Position numbers and translations under genes: made by a program. From the IMG/VR virus record IMGVR_UViG_3300031851_000014, positions 1 to 64,000 of that record: 64,000 nucleotides of DNA; one strand, 5' to 3'. This stretch comes from a virus. The notes below the pieces were generated by a model. The model saw nothing but the letters and a program-made list of their open reading frames with translations. It did no database searches and was not told the DNA's origin. Below are positions 9,500-19,425 of this stretch, piece after piece (position 1 is the first letter of the stretch; each line of letters starts with the position of its first letter).

Positions 9500-12400
9500 A
9501 TGACTACACCACCTTCATTTGATACTGATTGCGGCTGCGTTGGCGGTCCTTGTAACCCTATAGGTAGATGCTGCTTTGGCACTGTCGATAATGACCCCGG
9601 AGATAACAATAGTTGTTCAGAAGAAAACACAGGTATTTTAAGCAGCTATCAATGGCCTAGCACTAATTGGTATGCTACTTTATCAGAAGGTAATAGTGAT
9701 CCAAATAATATTGTTTATGCTAAGTTTGGTTATAATTTTAATTTGTTTGAAAATCAACAGTGTTCTGATAGTATACACGACATTGATGAAACAGATGGTG
9801 TTACAAAATATAATACTATAGCTACTGCTCAGAATAATTTTTGTAGTAATAACCCTGAAGGTTTTTTAACAGGTCAGTATTTAACAACTTTTAGAAGTAT
9901 GGTTATTAGAAATAATAACGTTAACTGGGATGCTTCAAATGCTACAGCCACAATTCAAATAAGATATCCCAGTTTAAATGAGTTTGCTGAAGATTTAGAT
10001 TTTATGCAAAACACTTCTTATGAGGCTTTAATTTTAAAAATAAGAGTTAAAGATCAAAGTACTATTAGACGGCGTTTTACTCCTACTTCGTTTATCCCTG
10101 TAGATACAGATGGTAGTAGTACTGGAGTTCCTCGTTTAGCACCCGGAGTTGAAGTAGGTGATGTATATACTTATAGATTTCCTATTCAATCAGATCCCGA
10201 AAAAGAAATTATTGGTTTAAAAGAACTTTGGGAAGATGAGACAAATAGTGGTGGGGAAGTTATTCTTAATATACGAACTAGAGATTCTTTAGATCAAGAT
10301 TGTTCTAGTGAGTGGCCTGCTTTTAATTGGAAATTAGGAAGCTTTGATAATCAGATTATTAAAGCTTTCACCAATGAAACTATTACTCCTCAAGAAAACT
10401 ATGAAAATAATTTATGGGGTATTGAAGTAGAGTACTGGTTTTACTTTGAAGGATCTTTAGAACCCGGAGGACAAGGCATTCAAGGAGATTGCTCAAACTT
10501 TGGCTCGTCTAATGTAGGAACATGCGACGGTAAGGGAGGAACTTTAGGAGATGCTGTTCCGGGTGCTTTTGATGGATTCGCTTGTACATCAGAGTGTGAA
10601 GGCGTTGGAACTATAGATGAAAGTTTTTGTGTTTGCGATATTTGCGATTGTCTTTCAGATTGGAGCGGTTGTTTTAGTTCGGATGAACAAACGCAACTTA
10701 ACAAAATCTGTGCTTGTTGCCAAGGAGTAGGCGGAACATTTGGGGGACAAAGCTGTCCTGACGATTGCGATGAATGTGGTGGTTTTGATATTAGTTGTCA
10801 AACATGTGGCGATAATTGTTGTACTGATTGCGATAGAGGTAGTATAAGTTTTGGTACTTTTGATGAGTGTATGACTAAAATTGACGATGGTAATGCTATT
10901 TGTTGGTCGCCTGTTTCAACTACTATTTGCCCTTGTTTATCAGAAATTGTAATTGACGAATGTGGTTGTTTTCTTACTACCGGATGTGAAGACAACAGCG
11001 TTGGCGGTTGTTTAAACGGAGGGTGTAGAGCTTATATCCCATCGTCGTGCGGCGGCGGGGAAGTCACTAAAGACTTTTTCTTTTTAGCTTACAATAAAGA
11101 CGGCAATATTCAAGACGGTATTACATTCAGTTTAAGCGCCCCTTATAATCAACAGATTGAATATGGGTATTGTGGTGAACCATCTAATTCTGAAGCTGGT
11201 TTAGAAAGTTCTGAGTGGGAAGCATCAATGGACAGCGGGGAATATCAAATCTTAGGTAATATGCCGATTACATTTGATAGAGACCGAGCTTGTATGATTA
11301 AAAGTAATACTGTAGATGGTAGTTTACTTCGAGAACCTGTTTTAGAAACTATTAAAATTAAAAACATTCAATTATGTAATTATAAAACAAACGGTTCTTG
11401 TGGGCAGTGTAATAATAGGAGCATTGTTGGTGGCTTTAATCCCCCTACTATAGGTAAAGGCGTGTACACTACTCTTAAACTTACAAACACCGACCTTAAA
11501 TTTAAACGTACTAATCAATTTAATAAGCTTATTGCTTTTAATAACAGCGACGGTGCTGCTAGTATTGCTACTACTAACGATAATTATACTATTTCAGCCT
11601 CAGGAGATACACAAAACTTATTAAATTTAGGTTTTGATCAAACTGAAATTTCTCAGGCAATGAAAAACACTACAGAACGAGATAAGGTGAAAGCAGATTT
11701 TACTAAATTAGATTCTACGTGGTATGCAGCCACATACTGTAAGAGTGAACTTCTTCAAAACACTGAGTTTAATAATAGTGCTTACGCTTTTTTAACGGAT
11801 ACTAACTCAGGGTGGTGGTCGGGTAATCCGGATAACACTACTTATTTACGTGTGTGGTCTACACAAGTTAGATCTGTTTATAAATTTTGTTATCCTTTTA
11901 GTACATCCGCGAGCGTCGATGATGCAACTTGTACAGAAAATGTAGATGATAATTTTTCTAATTGTTACTTTAGACTTGACCACAAGTATGCTAAAGACTC
12001 ACAAACTGAAAGAGGTATTGTTAAATCTAGTATTGACGATACCGGGGTTTACAAACAACTTAACGCAAACTGTGAAGATACTAATACTTGTGTATTTTGT
12101 AACACTTGGACATCAGCAGATGACCCAACGAATAAAGGATGTAACAGTTATATCGACGTTTCCGGTAATTTCGTAGCAGAAACAGAAGGAGCTATGTTAA
12201 TGCCGTCTCGTCCTCATACCTATCAAGTTGAAGTGTGGTATGTTACTGAAGCAGGCGGCCCTTGTAGCAGCTATGTTCAAGATTATCCTACTGATTTTAA
12301 ATTAGCTGGTATTGTTCAAAGTGTTCCTAATTGTCTTCTTGCAGCAGAACAATTAGAAGATACCATTAAACAATATGGGACTTCACCTACTATCTCTTAT

Positions 12401-15400
12401 AACATTTATTACGATAGTTGCGGGTCTTTCTTTTGGCAATTTAAAGAACGTGAAGACGAACTTAAAAGTATTATTTTAAATACTAGCTACGACGAAGATT
12501 TTGACGATCTTATTGAAGGCGTTGAGTCAGCTACGATTACTCGTAAGATTGATTTAATTCCCGATCCGCAAGGCACTACTAGCTCTTACGTAGATAGAAA
12601 TTCAGAGGCTAATGACATTCCTACTATTAAAGCTGTAACAAGTCAGAACTGGAATGAGGATGTCTGGTATCATACCGATCCCAAGCATGACTTTAACTTA
12701 GTTGCTAAGGGTAAGCCACAGGTTATGGCTAGATGGACTGAGATTCCGTTTAAGAACTACGCTAATGAGTATTTAGATTTAGATAAGACTCAATTAGGTT
12801 TTTATTTAACCGTGTCGGCTGCTCACATGGATGGTATTAACTCTGTTAAATTCTATCTTGACGGAGCTACTGCTGGCAATGGTGTGGCTTCTATTAATAA
12901 AGAATATGCTCACCCGTTAGAAACTTCTGTTGCTCGTGTCAAACGAGACGATAGCGGTAATCTTCTTAATAGCTTAGAAGAGTATACCGTTAGGCTTGAA
13001 ACTAGCGGTCTTACTACAGGTGTTCATGAAGTACGAGCCAGAGTTACAGCTAACTCACGTAATGATGGTTTAGGTGTAGGTACGTCTAGACTTCTGTACG
13101 GAGAACCACCTACGGGTAATGCTGAAGTTCTTATTACTGGTGAAGTAGCTGGCGATAGAACTCCCGGTGATTATAAAAACTGGGGTCCAATTGCTGGACA
13201 GAACTGGCCTTTAAGTAATGCTAAGTGGCCTAGAAGTGTTCCTGATGGCCCTGAGCTGTTAAAGGGAGCTAGTGGATTAAACTATAAGAATAGTTTTCCA
13301 GCTATTGGTTCTACTAATAAATGGAATCTTGCTGCTAATGGGTTTAGTTATTATACCTCAGGTGGAGCCAAGACTTTTTATTACGATAATCGTTATATCT
13401 TTGGTGCAACCAGTCAACAGAACATTCTGTTTAATGGTTATGAGTCATTCTGGTTTAACTATAATCCAGCTCCTGTGCAAGTTACAGTGGGTAATGCTTC
13501 TGAAGTAAGTGCTGGTACAGCCGATGTGACTACAGTTGCAGCAGCCTTTACCTTACTTAATACAGGTAGCGTTGAAGCAGCAAGGCATGACGCTGAGATC
13601 ATTCTTAATCCCGGTACAGATACTACTCCTCGTGAGTACCACTGGCCCAACCTTAAGGACTCAGAATCTCTGACGTATGCTGAGGGTGCTAACTGGTGTC
13701 GAAATGCTCTACAGAAAAAGAGTTTAGTTATTAAATCAAAAAACCCAGATAGTAAGAGTAAGACTATCTTATGGTTCCCACCGGGACAAGATAAGGTAGA
13801 TATGGCTTGGAATTCCTTTGCGTTGCACGTTAAGGATCTTACTGTCCACACCTCACTGACCGGATCCTCTGTAAACCAGTGTTTGAAATCTACGGGTACT
13901 AACTGTAGGCTTCTCATTGAGAACGTTGACTTCGCATCGGTCTGTGTGGACGCTGTAAAGGCTTCTACGCTTGTAGACGGCTCTGGTGACATTATCTGTG
14001 GAGACAGCCTTACGCGGGCTTCTAACGGTACTGTGGCGGGTCAAATTCAGTATAATAAATGTAGAAAGATCAGGGACGGAGAAGAAGACTACCAGTGTTC
14101 TGAGGATGCCACTGTGTGTGGTGTCAACTGTTGCGGTATCTTAGCTAATGGTACTGGATGTGCTGACTGTGCTACTACAGCCTGTAACTATTGTAGATCT
14201 AACTGTACGTGTCGTATGACTGAAGTACAGTGGTGGCCCTTCTTCTCATCTAATACTGTTAATTTATCTGCATCTAATGGTACTAATATTGCTGCTGAGA
14301 TCGCTTGCAGTGGGACTTACCCGTGTACTAACAGCGCACTTAGTGCCTGTAAGGGTATCTTTGGGACTGACTTAGTACACACATCAACGTCGTTCTGTCT
14401 TGGTACAGAACCCGGACAGTGTGTTATCCTTGGTCTTTATAACCACGATCTCATGGAGTTGGCTGATAATGACTCTTGGACTATGGGTATTTATGCTAAG
14501 TCTATTACCAGTAGTGCTGTACCGGGACCAGTAGTTAAGAACCCCGTCATGGTCAAACACTTTACAGTGGACAACATGACGGATAACTTAATCTGCGATG
14601 AAGGTCACAGTCTTATTATTGATTTATGGGTCAAGAATATTGATAACTACAGCGATCCTGACAAGAAGGATACTGATATCGTGAAGTGGTCTTTAGATAA
14701 CTATAATACTAAATACGGTATTAAAGTTCAAGACGATTACAACCCAGTTATCGGTAGTCCTAATCCTCGTGGGGTCTATAACTTTAACTCATTTATTGAA
14801 AATAGGATGATGATCAACATTAAGGTTGATAACTGTCACTCTAGAATTATCAATATGCCCGGACCTTCGTTTACTGTTAGAGATATCTTAGGATCCTTTA
14901 ACGGTGCTTACGCTGGTGTGGCTGGACACAAAGAAAACTTTGGTACTTGGACGTTTAGAAACTTCTTATTTAAGGATTTCCACTTAGACGAAAAAGCTAA
15001 CTCTCAGCAGATCTTTGGTCACAATGCTATTAATCATTTATACTTTGATAACTTTGTGGTTTCTTCTAATGTCCAGAAGTATTGCTTATCTACAGATGCT
15101 ACTACGGATGCTTGTAAGAATATTCCAGAAGGTCCACTGTTCCCGTTAACTGATGGGGCTGTGTCGTCTCTGTCCACTAAGTATCTACACTATGGTCGTA
15201 AACAGATTCAGAACTTGTTTATTCGAGATTCTGTATTCCACAACCTTAGTACTAGCCCCTTGTTGTTACAGGAATTTTATCCATCATCTATTGATTATGG
15301 TATGGCAGCTCCTAACTTTATCGGTAGTAACTTCTCTGTTAATCGTAACAGGTACTACTGGACTGGCTCTCATGGTGTTAAGATCAGAGGGCTTCGACAG

Positions 15401-16165
15401 GTTAAGAACGATTATACTAACACTGCTAGGATCCCTGATCTAACTAATAGTAGCCAAGGTAGTACGTTTGGGCCTGTATTACATTATAGGTCATCGCCTC
15501 CAGTAGGTAGAACATCAGTTGCTAATACTATTAATAGTAACCCATTCGGGTCTTCTTCACAGTGGCTTGCTGATTCACCTTCACCTAAACAGGTAGCTAT
15601 CTTTGGTACAGATACTACAAATAGGATTACACTAAGTACACCTACTATCTGTGCTACCTTTATTCAAGGTAATGTCTTTAAAACTGCCGATGGTAAAGAT
15701 GCTTGCTATGACACAACTAATGGTACTTGTTCAGGAGAATCGGATCCCTTTCAGTTCCCCTCAGAAGCTCATAGTTCCTTTGTTGCTGCCATTGAGGCGT
15801 TGTCTAGCGGTAACTTACTTAACTACGGTGTACCTAATGTAGGCGGTATGAAGCTTAGTTTTGCTAATACTAAAAATTATTATCACGACATTTGTAACTA
15901 CGACGCATTTAAGTGTACACGTTCTGGGTCTTTAGACGCTAGAACAAACCAAGATGAACCCCTTACAGTTATCTCTTATGATTCTGGTGCGGGTACGTAT
16001 TCTTGGATTTCTAACACTAAGGCAGAATGTAGCGGCAATTGTTTAAATATTAGAGACCACTATTTTGTGGACTCAATTAACTATCCGGTTGACCTTTCGT
16101 GGATTCCGGTTGTAGATGAGTGTACGTGCTGTGATATTGACAGTACCTGTACACCCGTTTCTTAA
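9500..16165 (+). CDS. Giant cysteine-rich, beta-helical tail fibre or receptor-binding protein
   Basis: A 2221-aa virion-type protein with no close family that I recognise. The N-terminus starts with dense cysteines (DCGCVGGPCNPIGRCCFG). Residues about 330-520 form a strongly Cys-rich block with many CxC, CC and CxxC pairs (for example CVCDICDCLSDWSGC). A second Cys-rich patch lies at about 1517-1575, and the C-terminus ends in ECTCCDIDSTCTPVS. Residues about 1360-1930 read as a right-handed beta-helix (repeated I-x-N-V or L-x-V-x-x-L turns), as in depolymerase-type fibres. Position after the gp17-like fibre and GGAGAA at -9 support a translated fibre gene. The cysteines may bind metal or form disulfides after release. 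Function is inferred from position and composition. Confidence 0.65.
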   Translation: MTTPPSFDTDCGCVGGPCNPIGRCCFGTVDNDPGDNNSCSEENTGILSSYQWPSTNWYATLSEGNSDPNNIVYAKFGYNFNLFENQQCSDSIHDIDETDGVTKYNTIATAQNNFCSNNPEGFLTGQYLTTFRSMVIRNNNVNWDASNATATIQIRYPSLNEFAEDLDFMQNTSYEALILKIRVKDQSTIRRRFTPTSFIPVDTDGSSTGVPRLAPGVEVGDVYTYRFPIQSDPEKEIIGLKELWEDETNSGGEVILNIRTRDSLDQDCSSEWPAFNWKLGSFDNQIIKAFTNETITPQENYENNLWGIEVEYWFYFEGSLEPGGQGIQGDCSNFGSSNVGTCDGKGGTLGDAVPGAFDGFACTSECEGVGTIDESFCVCDICDCLSDWSGCFSSDEQTQLNKICACCQGVGGTFGGQSCPDDCDECGGFDISCQTCGDNCCTDCDRGSISFGTFDECMTKIDDGNAICWSPVSTTICPCLSEIVIDECGCFLTTGCEDNSVGGCLNGGCRAYIPSSCGGGEVTKDFFFLAYNKDGNIQDGITFSLSAPYNQQIEYGYCGEPSNSEAGLESSEWEASMDSGEYQILGNMPITFDRDRACMIKSNTVDGSLLREPVLETIKIKNIQLCNYKTNGSCGQCNNRSIVGGFNPPTIGKGVYTTLKLTNTDLKFKRTNQFNKLIAFNNSDGAASIATTNDNYTISASGDTQNLLNLGFDQTEISQAMKNTTERDKVKADFTKLDSTWYAATYCKSELLQNTEFNNSAYAFLTDTNSGWWSGNPDNTTYLRVWSTQVRSVYKFCYPFSTSASVDDATCTENVDDNFSNCYFRLDHKYAKDSQTERGIVKSSIDDTGVYKQLNANCEDTNTCVFCNTWTSADDPTNKGCNSYIDVSGNFVAETEGAMLMPSRPHTYQVEVWYVTEAGGPCSSYVQDYPTDFKLAGIVQSVPNCLLAAEQLEDTIKQYGTSPTISYNIYYDSCGSFFWQFKEREDELKSIILNTSYDEDFDDLIEGVESATITRKIDLIPDPQGTTSSYVDRNSEANDIPTIKAVTSQNWNEDVWYHTDPKHDFNLVAKGKPQVMARWTEIPFKNYANEYLDLDKTQLGFYLTVSAAHMDGINSVKFYLDGATAGNGVASINKEYAHPLETSVARVKRDDSGNLLNSLEEYTVRLETSGLTTGVHEVRARVTANSRNDGLGVGTSRLLYGEPPTGNAEVLITGEVAGDRTPGDYKNWGPIAGQNWPLSNAKWPRSVPDGPELLKGASGLNYKNSFPAIGSTNKWNLAANGFSYYTSGGAKTFYYDNRYIFGATSQQNILFNGYESFWFNYNPAPVQVTVGNASEVSAGTADVTTVAAAFTLLNTGSVEAARHDAEIILNPGTDTTPREYHWPNLKDSESLTYAEGANWCRNALQKKSLVIKSKNPDSKSKTILWFPPGQDKVDMAWNSFALHVKDLTVHTSLTGSSVNQCLKSTGTNCRLLIENVDFASVCVDAVKASTLVDGSGDIICGDSLTRASNGTVAGQIQYNKCRKIRDGEEDYQCSEDATVCGVNCCGILANGTGCADCATTACNYCRSNCTCRMTEVQWWPFFSSNTVNLSASNGTNIAAEIACSGTYPCTNSALSACKGIFGTDLVHTSTSFCLGTEPGQCVILGLYNHDLMELADNDSWTMGIYAKSITSSAVPGPVVKNPVMVKHFTVDNMTDNLICDEGHSLIIDLWVKNIDNYSDPDKKDTDIVKWSLDNYNTKYGIKVQDDYNPVIGSPNPRGVYNFNSFIENRMMINIKVDNCHSRIINMPGPSFTVRDILGSFNGAYAGVAGHKENFGTWTFRNFLFKDFHLDEKANSQQIFGHNAINHLYFDNFVVSSNVQKYCLSTDATTDACKNIPEGPLFPLTDGAVSSLSTKYLHYGRKQIQNLFIRDSVFHNLSTSPLLLQEFYPSSIDYGMAAPNFIGSNFSVNRNRYYWTGSHGVKIRGLRQVKNDYTNTARIPDLTNSSQGSTFGPVLHYRSSPPVGRTSVANTINSNPFGSSSQWLADSPSPKQVAIFGTDTTNRITLSTPTICATFIQGNVFKTADGKDACYDTTNGTCSGESDPFQFPSEAHSSFVAAIEALSSGNLLNYGVPNVGGMKLSFANTKNYYHDICNYDAFKCTRSGSLDARTNQDEPLTVISYDSGAGTYSWISNTKAECSGNCLNIRDHYFVDSINYPVDLSWIPVVDECTCCDIDSTCTPVS

Positions 16166-16174
16166 GGAGAACTT

Positions 16175-16423
16175 ATGTCTTGTATTCATTTAGGTAAACT
16201 TGCAGATGAACGTATTTGCACTATTAACAAATTTGGCGGTAAGCCTACGGAAGCTAACTGCATGGAATGTAAAGACTACGATGGCCCTTCTAGGGGCATT
16301 GGAGATACTGTTAAGAATGTTATCAGTAAAGCCACAGCAGGTAAAGTTAAACCTTGCGGAGGTTGTCAAAAACGAAGAGAAGCTCTTAATAAAATGATGG
16401 GCTATAAAAAGAAAGAGGAATAA
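16175..16423 (+). CDS. Small zinc-ribbon-like protein of the fibre region
   Basis: An 82-aa protein with CIHL and CTINKFGG near the N-terminus, CMECKDY in the middle, and CGGCQKRREALNKMM near the C-terminus. The pairs of cysteines suggest one or two small zinc-binding knuckles. The CGGCxKRxEALN motif recurs in small proteins beside tail genes of environmental phages, but I know of no assigned role. AAGGAG lies nine bases upstream, and the gene ends in a Lys/Glu tail two bases before the next start. Host-derived or virion-associated roles are both possible. Confidence 0.6.
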   Translation: MSCIHLGKLADERICTINKFGGKPTEANCMECKDYDGPSRGIGDTVKNVISKATAGKVKPCGGCQKRREALNKMMGYKKKEE

Positions 16424-16424
16424 C

Positions 16425-17255
16425 ATGGCTTTAAATACAAGTTCAACAGGCGGTCTTCTTGGAGGTCATACTTGGCGATATGGAACTCAAACAGGAATAG
16501 CAACTTTTAGTGAGATTTATTCAACCCTTACAGAATTTAATGCGTTTCAATGTACAGGAGATAGTTTTGAAATTAAAGGTTACTCTTATGACGCTGGTAC
16601 TTATATTACCGAAAGAATTATTTTATGTAGGTCTACTGCCAATGGTGATGATCCTGCCTATGCCGGATCTACAGGAGATTTAGTTAATATTGGAGATAAC
16701 ATTGGTCAAGGAAGAACAGCTACAGTTCAAGGTATTGCATGTAGTATGCCTCCCGGTGAAAGCAGTAAAGAAATTGTAACTGAACTTGCTGAAGCTTTTG
16801 GTTCTTCTAATGTTCAAATTCCTCAGTTACAAGTAGAAGTAGAAGACTTTACCGCAGAAAACCAATTAAAGTTATTCTTATCAAACAAAATACAAGATAA
16901 TACTAATGTTTTATATTTTGATGCGGGATCATCTACTCCTTTAAGTGAGCCGCCTTTATTACAAAAATTAGCGGGGAACGGCCAGCCATCCGTAGGTTAT
17001 GACGGTGTTACTGCACCAATTAAAAAATTCTCTGGAGGACAAATTTTAGGGCCATTTGATAATCTTTACGATGAGTTAGTTTTTGGTGGTAAGTTTGTTA
17101 ATCTTATTGCTGGATCTAATGAAAAAGCAGGATTAACTAGAGTTAATAATAGTACGCCCCTTGATTCTCCTGCTACAACTAATAACGAGTCAAACGACAC
17201 AAAAGCAAAAATTCTTGCAAGAGCTTATCTTGCATACAAAAAGAAAAAGAAATGA
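16425..17255 (+). CDS. Hypothetical virion-region protein with poly-Lys tail (276 aa)
   Basis: No recognised family. The protein is soluble and beta-rich in its first half (GGHTWRYGTQTG; TERIILCRSTANGDDPAYAG), so a virion accessory or fibre-associated part is likely from its place between fibre and lysis genes. The last residues are AYLAYKKKKK, and the A-rich end of the gene runs straight into the next ribosome binding site. It shares MALN at the start and the Lys tail with the next gene, suggesting a common expression arrangement rather than clear homology. Confidence 0.6.
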   Translation: MALNTSSTGGLLGGHTWRYGTQTGIATFSEIYSTLTEFNAFQCTGDSFEIKGYSYDAGTYITERIILCRSTANGDDPAYAGSTGDLVNIGDNIGQGRTATVQGIACSMPPGESSKEIVTELAEAFGSSNVQIPQLQVEVEDFTAENQLKLFLSNKIQDNTNVLYFDAGSSTPLSEPPLLQKLAGNGQPSVGYDGVTAPIKKFSGGQILGPFDNLYDELVFGGKFVNLIAGSNEKAGLTRVNNSTPLDSPATTNNESNDTKAKILARAYLAYKKKKK

Positions 17256-17264
17256 GGTGCTGTC

Positions 17265-17498
17265 ATGGCATTAAATGTAACTCCCGCTACTCAATTGAGT
17301 AACATCGGCTTAAGAACTTGGAATATTGCCGATGATTTTTTAGCCCTTCCTTTAGGGATTGACGGTTATACTAACTTCCTCGGAGGTTTAAATGCTGTCG
17401 CATCGCCTGCTACTTGGGATAATAACCCCGGAACAGATCAGGCTGATTTAAGAAAAGATGCTGTTATTTTTAACGCATATTTAAAGAAAAAGAAATGA
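17265..17498 (+). CDS. Hypothetical small protein with poly-Lys tail (77 aa)
   Basis: A small acidic-to-neutral protein beginning MALNVTPATQLSNIGLRTWN and ending AYLKKKK. No known motif. It is preceded by GAAATGAGGT, where the stop codon of the previous gene forms part of the purine-rich ribosome binding site. Its own end repeats this DNA arrangement (AAGAAAAAGAAATGAGG) before the next small gene. A structural or host-interaction role cannot be told from sequence. Confidence 0.55.
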   Translation: MALNVTPATQLSNIGLRTWNIADDFLALPLGIDGYTNFLGGLNAVASPATWDNNPGTDQADLRKDAVIFNAYLKKKK

Positions 17499-17505
17499 GG
17501 CTATC

Positions 17506-17595
17506 ATGAAAGCTATTTACAAAACCTTTATCAATTTCTTTAAAGGATTTTGGGAAGCACTGAAGGTCTTTGGTAAGACCGTTTGGGAGGGTTAA
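17506..17595 (+). CDS. 29-aa amphipathic membrane-active-like peptide
   Basis: ATGAGG lies just upstream, and the frame encodes 29 residues rich in Phe, Trp, Ile and Lys, starting MKAIYKTFINFFKGFWEAL. On a helical wheel the aromatic residues would fall largely on one face and the lysines on the other, as in membrane-active peptides. It ends three bases before the holin-like gene. A lysis accessory (antiholin or pinholin-like) role is plausible from context only. Confidence 0.5.
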   Translation: MKAIYKTFINFFKGFWEALKVFGKTVWEG

Positions 17596-17598
17596 ACC

Positions 17599-18009
17599 AT
17601 GCCCATCGAACTGCTGTCCCTTATTGGCGGAGGTCTCTCCGGTTTTATCTTTAAATTAATTGGCTCTATGGTAGAACGACAAGCGGCTCTTGCAGAGTTG
17701 GCTATTAAGACCCAAGCTGCTGCTGATGACTCCGCTGACCGTGCTGACGCACGAGGTGGCTCAGGCGGTACGTGGGTAAGACGAGTTATTGTTATTACAG
17801 TGCTATTTGCAATGGTAGGTGCCCCTTTTATTCTTTCATTCTTTGGTATCCCTACGTGGGTCGAGGGTGAGTTTGGTGGCATCTTTGGTTTGTTTACAGA
17901 ACAGTTTCATGAAGTAAAAGGATTTCTTCTTGTTACCGAATTGCGTACAGCGTTGATTGCTATTATTGGTTTTTATTTTGGGCAGTCTGCTGTCAGTGCA
18001 AGGAGATAA
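17599..18009 (+). CDS. Holin-like membrane protein (136 aa)
   Basis: The protein has an N-terminal hydrophobic segment (LLSLIGGGLSGFIFKLIGSM), a charged helical linker (about residues 25-60), then two further hydrophobic segments (VIVITVLFAMVGAPFILSFF at 63-82 and LIAIIGFYFGQSAV near the end). This topology fits the three-TM holin family described from gene-transfer-agent and marine phage clusters (GTA holin type). Holins form inner-membrane lesions that time lysis. T7 has its holin (17.5) between the fibre and terminase genes, the same place as here. The start has GGGAGG nearby. Confidence 0.65.
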   Translation: MPIELLSLIGGGLSGFIFKLIGSMVERQAALAELAIKTQAAADDSADRADARGGSGGTWVRRVIVITVLFAMVGAPFILSFFGIPTWVEGEFGGIFGLFTEQFHEVKGFLLVTELRTALIAIIGFYFGQSAVSARR

Positions 18010-18011
18010 TC

Positions 18012-18185
18012 ATGAATTCTTTACAAATGATTCCTGTTATTGAAATTATTATTGGCGGAGGTATTGTAAGTATGTTATGGAAAATGAACTGTCAGTTGGC
18101 AGCGCTTTCTGAGCAGCTTAAAACTTTCGCAAAAAGAACAGAAGACCACGAAGTGCGTCTTAGAGATTTAGAAAAAGGAAATTAA
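18012..18185 (+). CDS. Small membrane protein with coiled coil, spanin- or XhlA-like (57 aa)
   Basis: One TM segment (VIEIIIGGGIVSMLW) is followed by a charged amphipathic helix (QLKTFAKRTEDHEVRLRDLE). A short TM anchor plus coiled coil next to a holin gene suggests an accessory lysis protein such as an inner-membrane spanin or a hemolysin XhlA-like protein. GGAGA precedes the start by five bases, and the gene starts two bases after the holin stop. Assignment is by architecture and context only. Confidence 0.5.
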   Translation: MNSLQMIPVIEIIIGGGIVSMLWKMNCQLAALSEQLKTFAKRTEDHEVRLRDLEKGN

Positions 18186-18187
18186 TT

Positions 18188-18307
18188 ATGCCTAATTTTA
18201 AAGGACAAAAAACAGGTAAAGCTAAAATGAAAAAAGGCGCTGCTATGAAAATGGCGACTACCAAGAAAAAAGACGATAAAAAGAAAAAGAATTATAAAGG
18301 GAAATAA
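18188..18307 (+). CDS. 39-aa Lys-rich basic peptide
   Basis: The gene begins two bases after the spanin-like gene, with AAAGGAAAT upstream, and encodes a peptide of roughly 45 percent lysine (KMKKGAAMKMATTKKKDDKK). It ends two bases before the next start. Very basic short peptides like this recur further down (19442, 20432-21431). Nucleic-acid or capsid-interior binding is possible but unproven. Confidence 0.5.
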   Translation: MPNFKGQKTGKAKMKKGAAMKMATTKKKDDKKKKNYKGK

Positions 18308-18309
18308 TA

Positions 18310-19425
18310 ATGCCTACAACATCAGGAAGAAAACCTCATACTGCTTACGGTGACGTAGGAATTATGACATTAACTATTGATGGTCCTATTAACGCAGAGA
18401 ACCGAGGTATCACAAACGAAAACGAAAAACAATGTTCTTTAAAACAAAACCAAAATCTCATTCTTGGTAGAGGCAGCGAAGAATATATTTTATCGTTACG
18501 AGAAGGAACTCTTGAAGCGTCTACTGTTAACTGGATTATCCCACAGCCGTGGGACAGAGAATGGAGCTTTCAAAGAGGCGGGGTTTTTTCTCCTACACAA
18601 TGTGAAATTGCTGACTGTAAAGTAGCTTTAATTTCTGAGACTATGCAACGTCCTGCTGATGGTACTGCTAAAGCGTCTAGTTGGGGAGATTTCTCAGATA
18701 ATAATTTTGAGTTTACGGCTGAAGCCAGTACTGAGCCTACTTTAGAAGCAGATACTACTAAAAAATTTTTTAATAACGTAACTGGGAGTTCTTCTAACGA
18801 TCTTTCTTTAATTACTAATTACGCAGCAGTTGGAGATAATCTTAATATAGATGTTTCTGCAAATAACTTTGCTGTTGTCTTTTTTATTAAAACAGACTCT
18901 GCGACTAGTGGTGAACAATGTATATTAAGTTTTGGGAAAGGCAATACACAAGGTTGTTTTCAAGTAAGTACCAGAAATGGAAGTACACTTAGAATTAGAT
19001 CTAAAGGAACTGGATCTCTTAATACAGTTGATTCTTCGTCTGTGTTAAGCACTAACAGTTATTATACTATTGTTGTAGGAACAACAAATGGTTTAGGTAC
19101 TGCGTTTGCTAGAGTAAATGGAACGGATGTTGGATTAAGCGGTACAATTGATGATGTTACTCTTTCGTCAAGTATGCCGCAAATTAATCTTTTATGCAGA
19201 GAAAACTCTGGTAGCTATGGTCAAAACTTTAATGGTGATTTATATGAATTTTATTGGTTAAAATCATCTACTGTTGACAACTCGTTTTTGTCTGAAATTG
19301 AAAAAATTGAAGGTGGTCTAGCTCAAAAGTATGACACCTTGGGTGATTTACCTGCTGATCACACTTATAAAACAAAAGTCCCTCATGGGTCTCCTATTAA
19401 ACACGCACCGGATAGATTCGGTTAA
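18310..19425 (+). CDS. LamG/concanavalin-like fold virion protein
   Basis: A 371-aa protein. Residues about 120-315 show the strand pattern of a LamG or laminin-G-like lectin domain: FAVVFFIKTDSATSGEQCIL, then GCFQVSTRNGSTLRIRSKG, YYTIVVGTTNG, and NGDLYEFYWLKSSTVDNSFL. Such domains in phage virions usually decorate capsids or tails and bind sugars. The N-terminal 100 residues (INAENRGITNENEKQCSLKQ; REGTLEASTVNWIIPQPWDR) form a separate unknown domain that may attach it to the particle. The previous gene's stop and this start are two bases apart. Carbohydrate binding is inferred from fold only. Confidence 0.6.
   Translation: MPTTSGRKPHTAYGDVGIMTLTIDGPINAENRGITNENEKQCSLKQNQNLILGRGSEEYILSLREGTLEASTVNWIIPQPWDREWSFQRGGVFSPTQCEIADCKVALISETMQRPADGTAKASSWGDFSDNNFEFTAEASTEPTLEADTTKKFFNNVTGSSSNDLSLITNYAAVGDNLNIDVSANNFAVVFFIKTDSATSGEQCILSFGKGNTQGCFQVSTRNGSTLRIRSKGTGSLNTVDSSSVLSTNSYYTIVVGTTNGLGTAFARVNGTDVGLSGTIDDVTLSSSMPQINLLCRENSGSYGQNFNGDLYEFYWLKSSTVDNSFLSEIEKIEGGLAQKYDTLGDLPADHTYKTKVPHGSPIKHAPDRFG

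Noticed and set aside
13737-13760. AAAAAACCCAGATAGTAAGA as another promoter copy
   Set aside because: It lies deep in the fibre gene, lacks TATAA, and encodes an ordinary Lys-Asn-Pro stretch.
13459-13992. Long open frames on the minus strand (for example here, and at 38135-38629)
   Set aside because: They are shadows of strong + strand genes, without ribosome binding sites or recognisable protein character.
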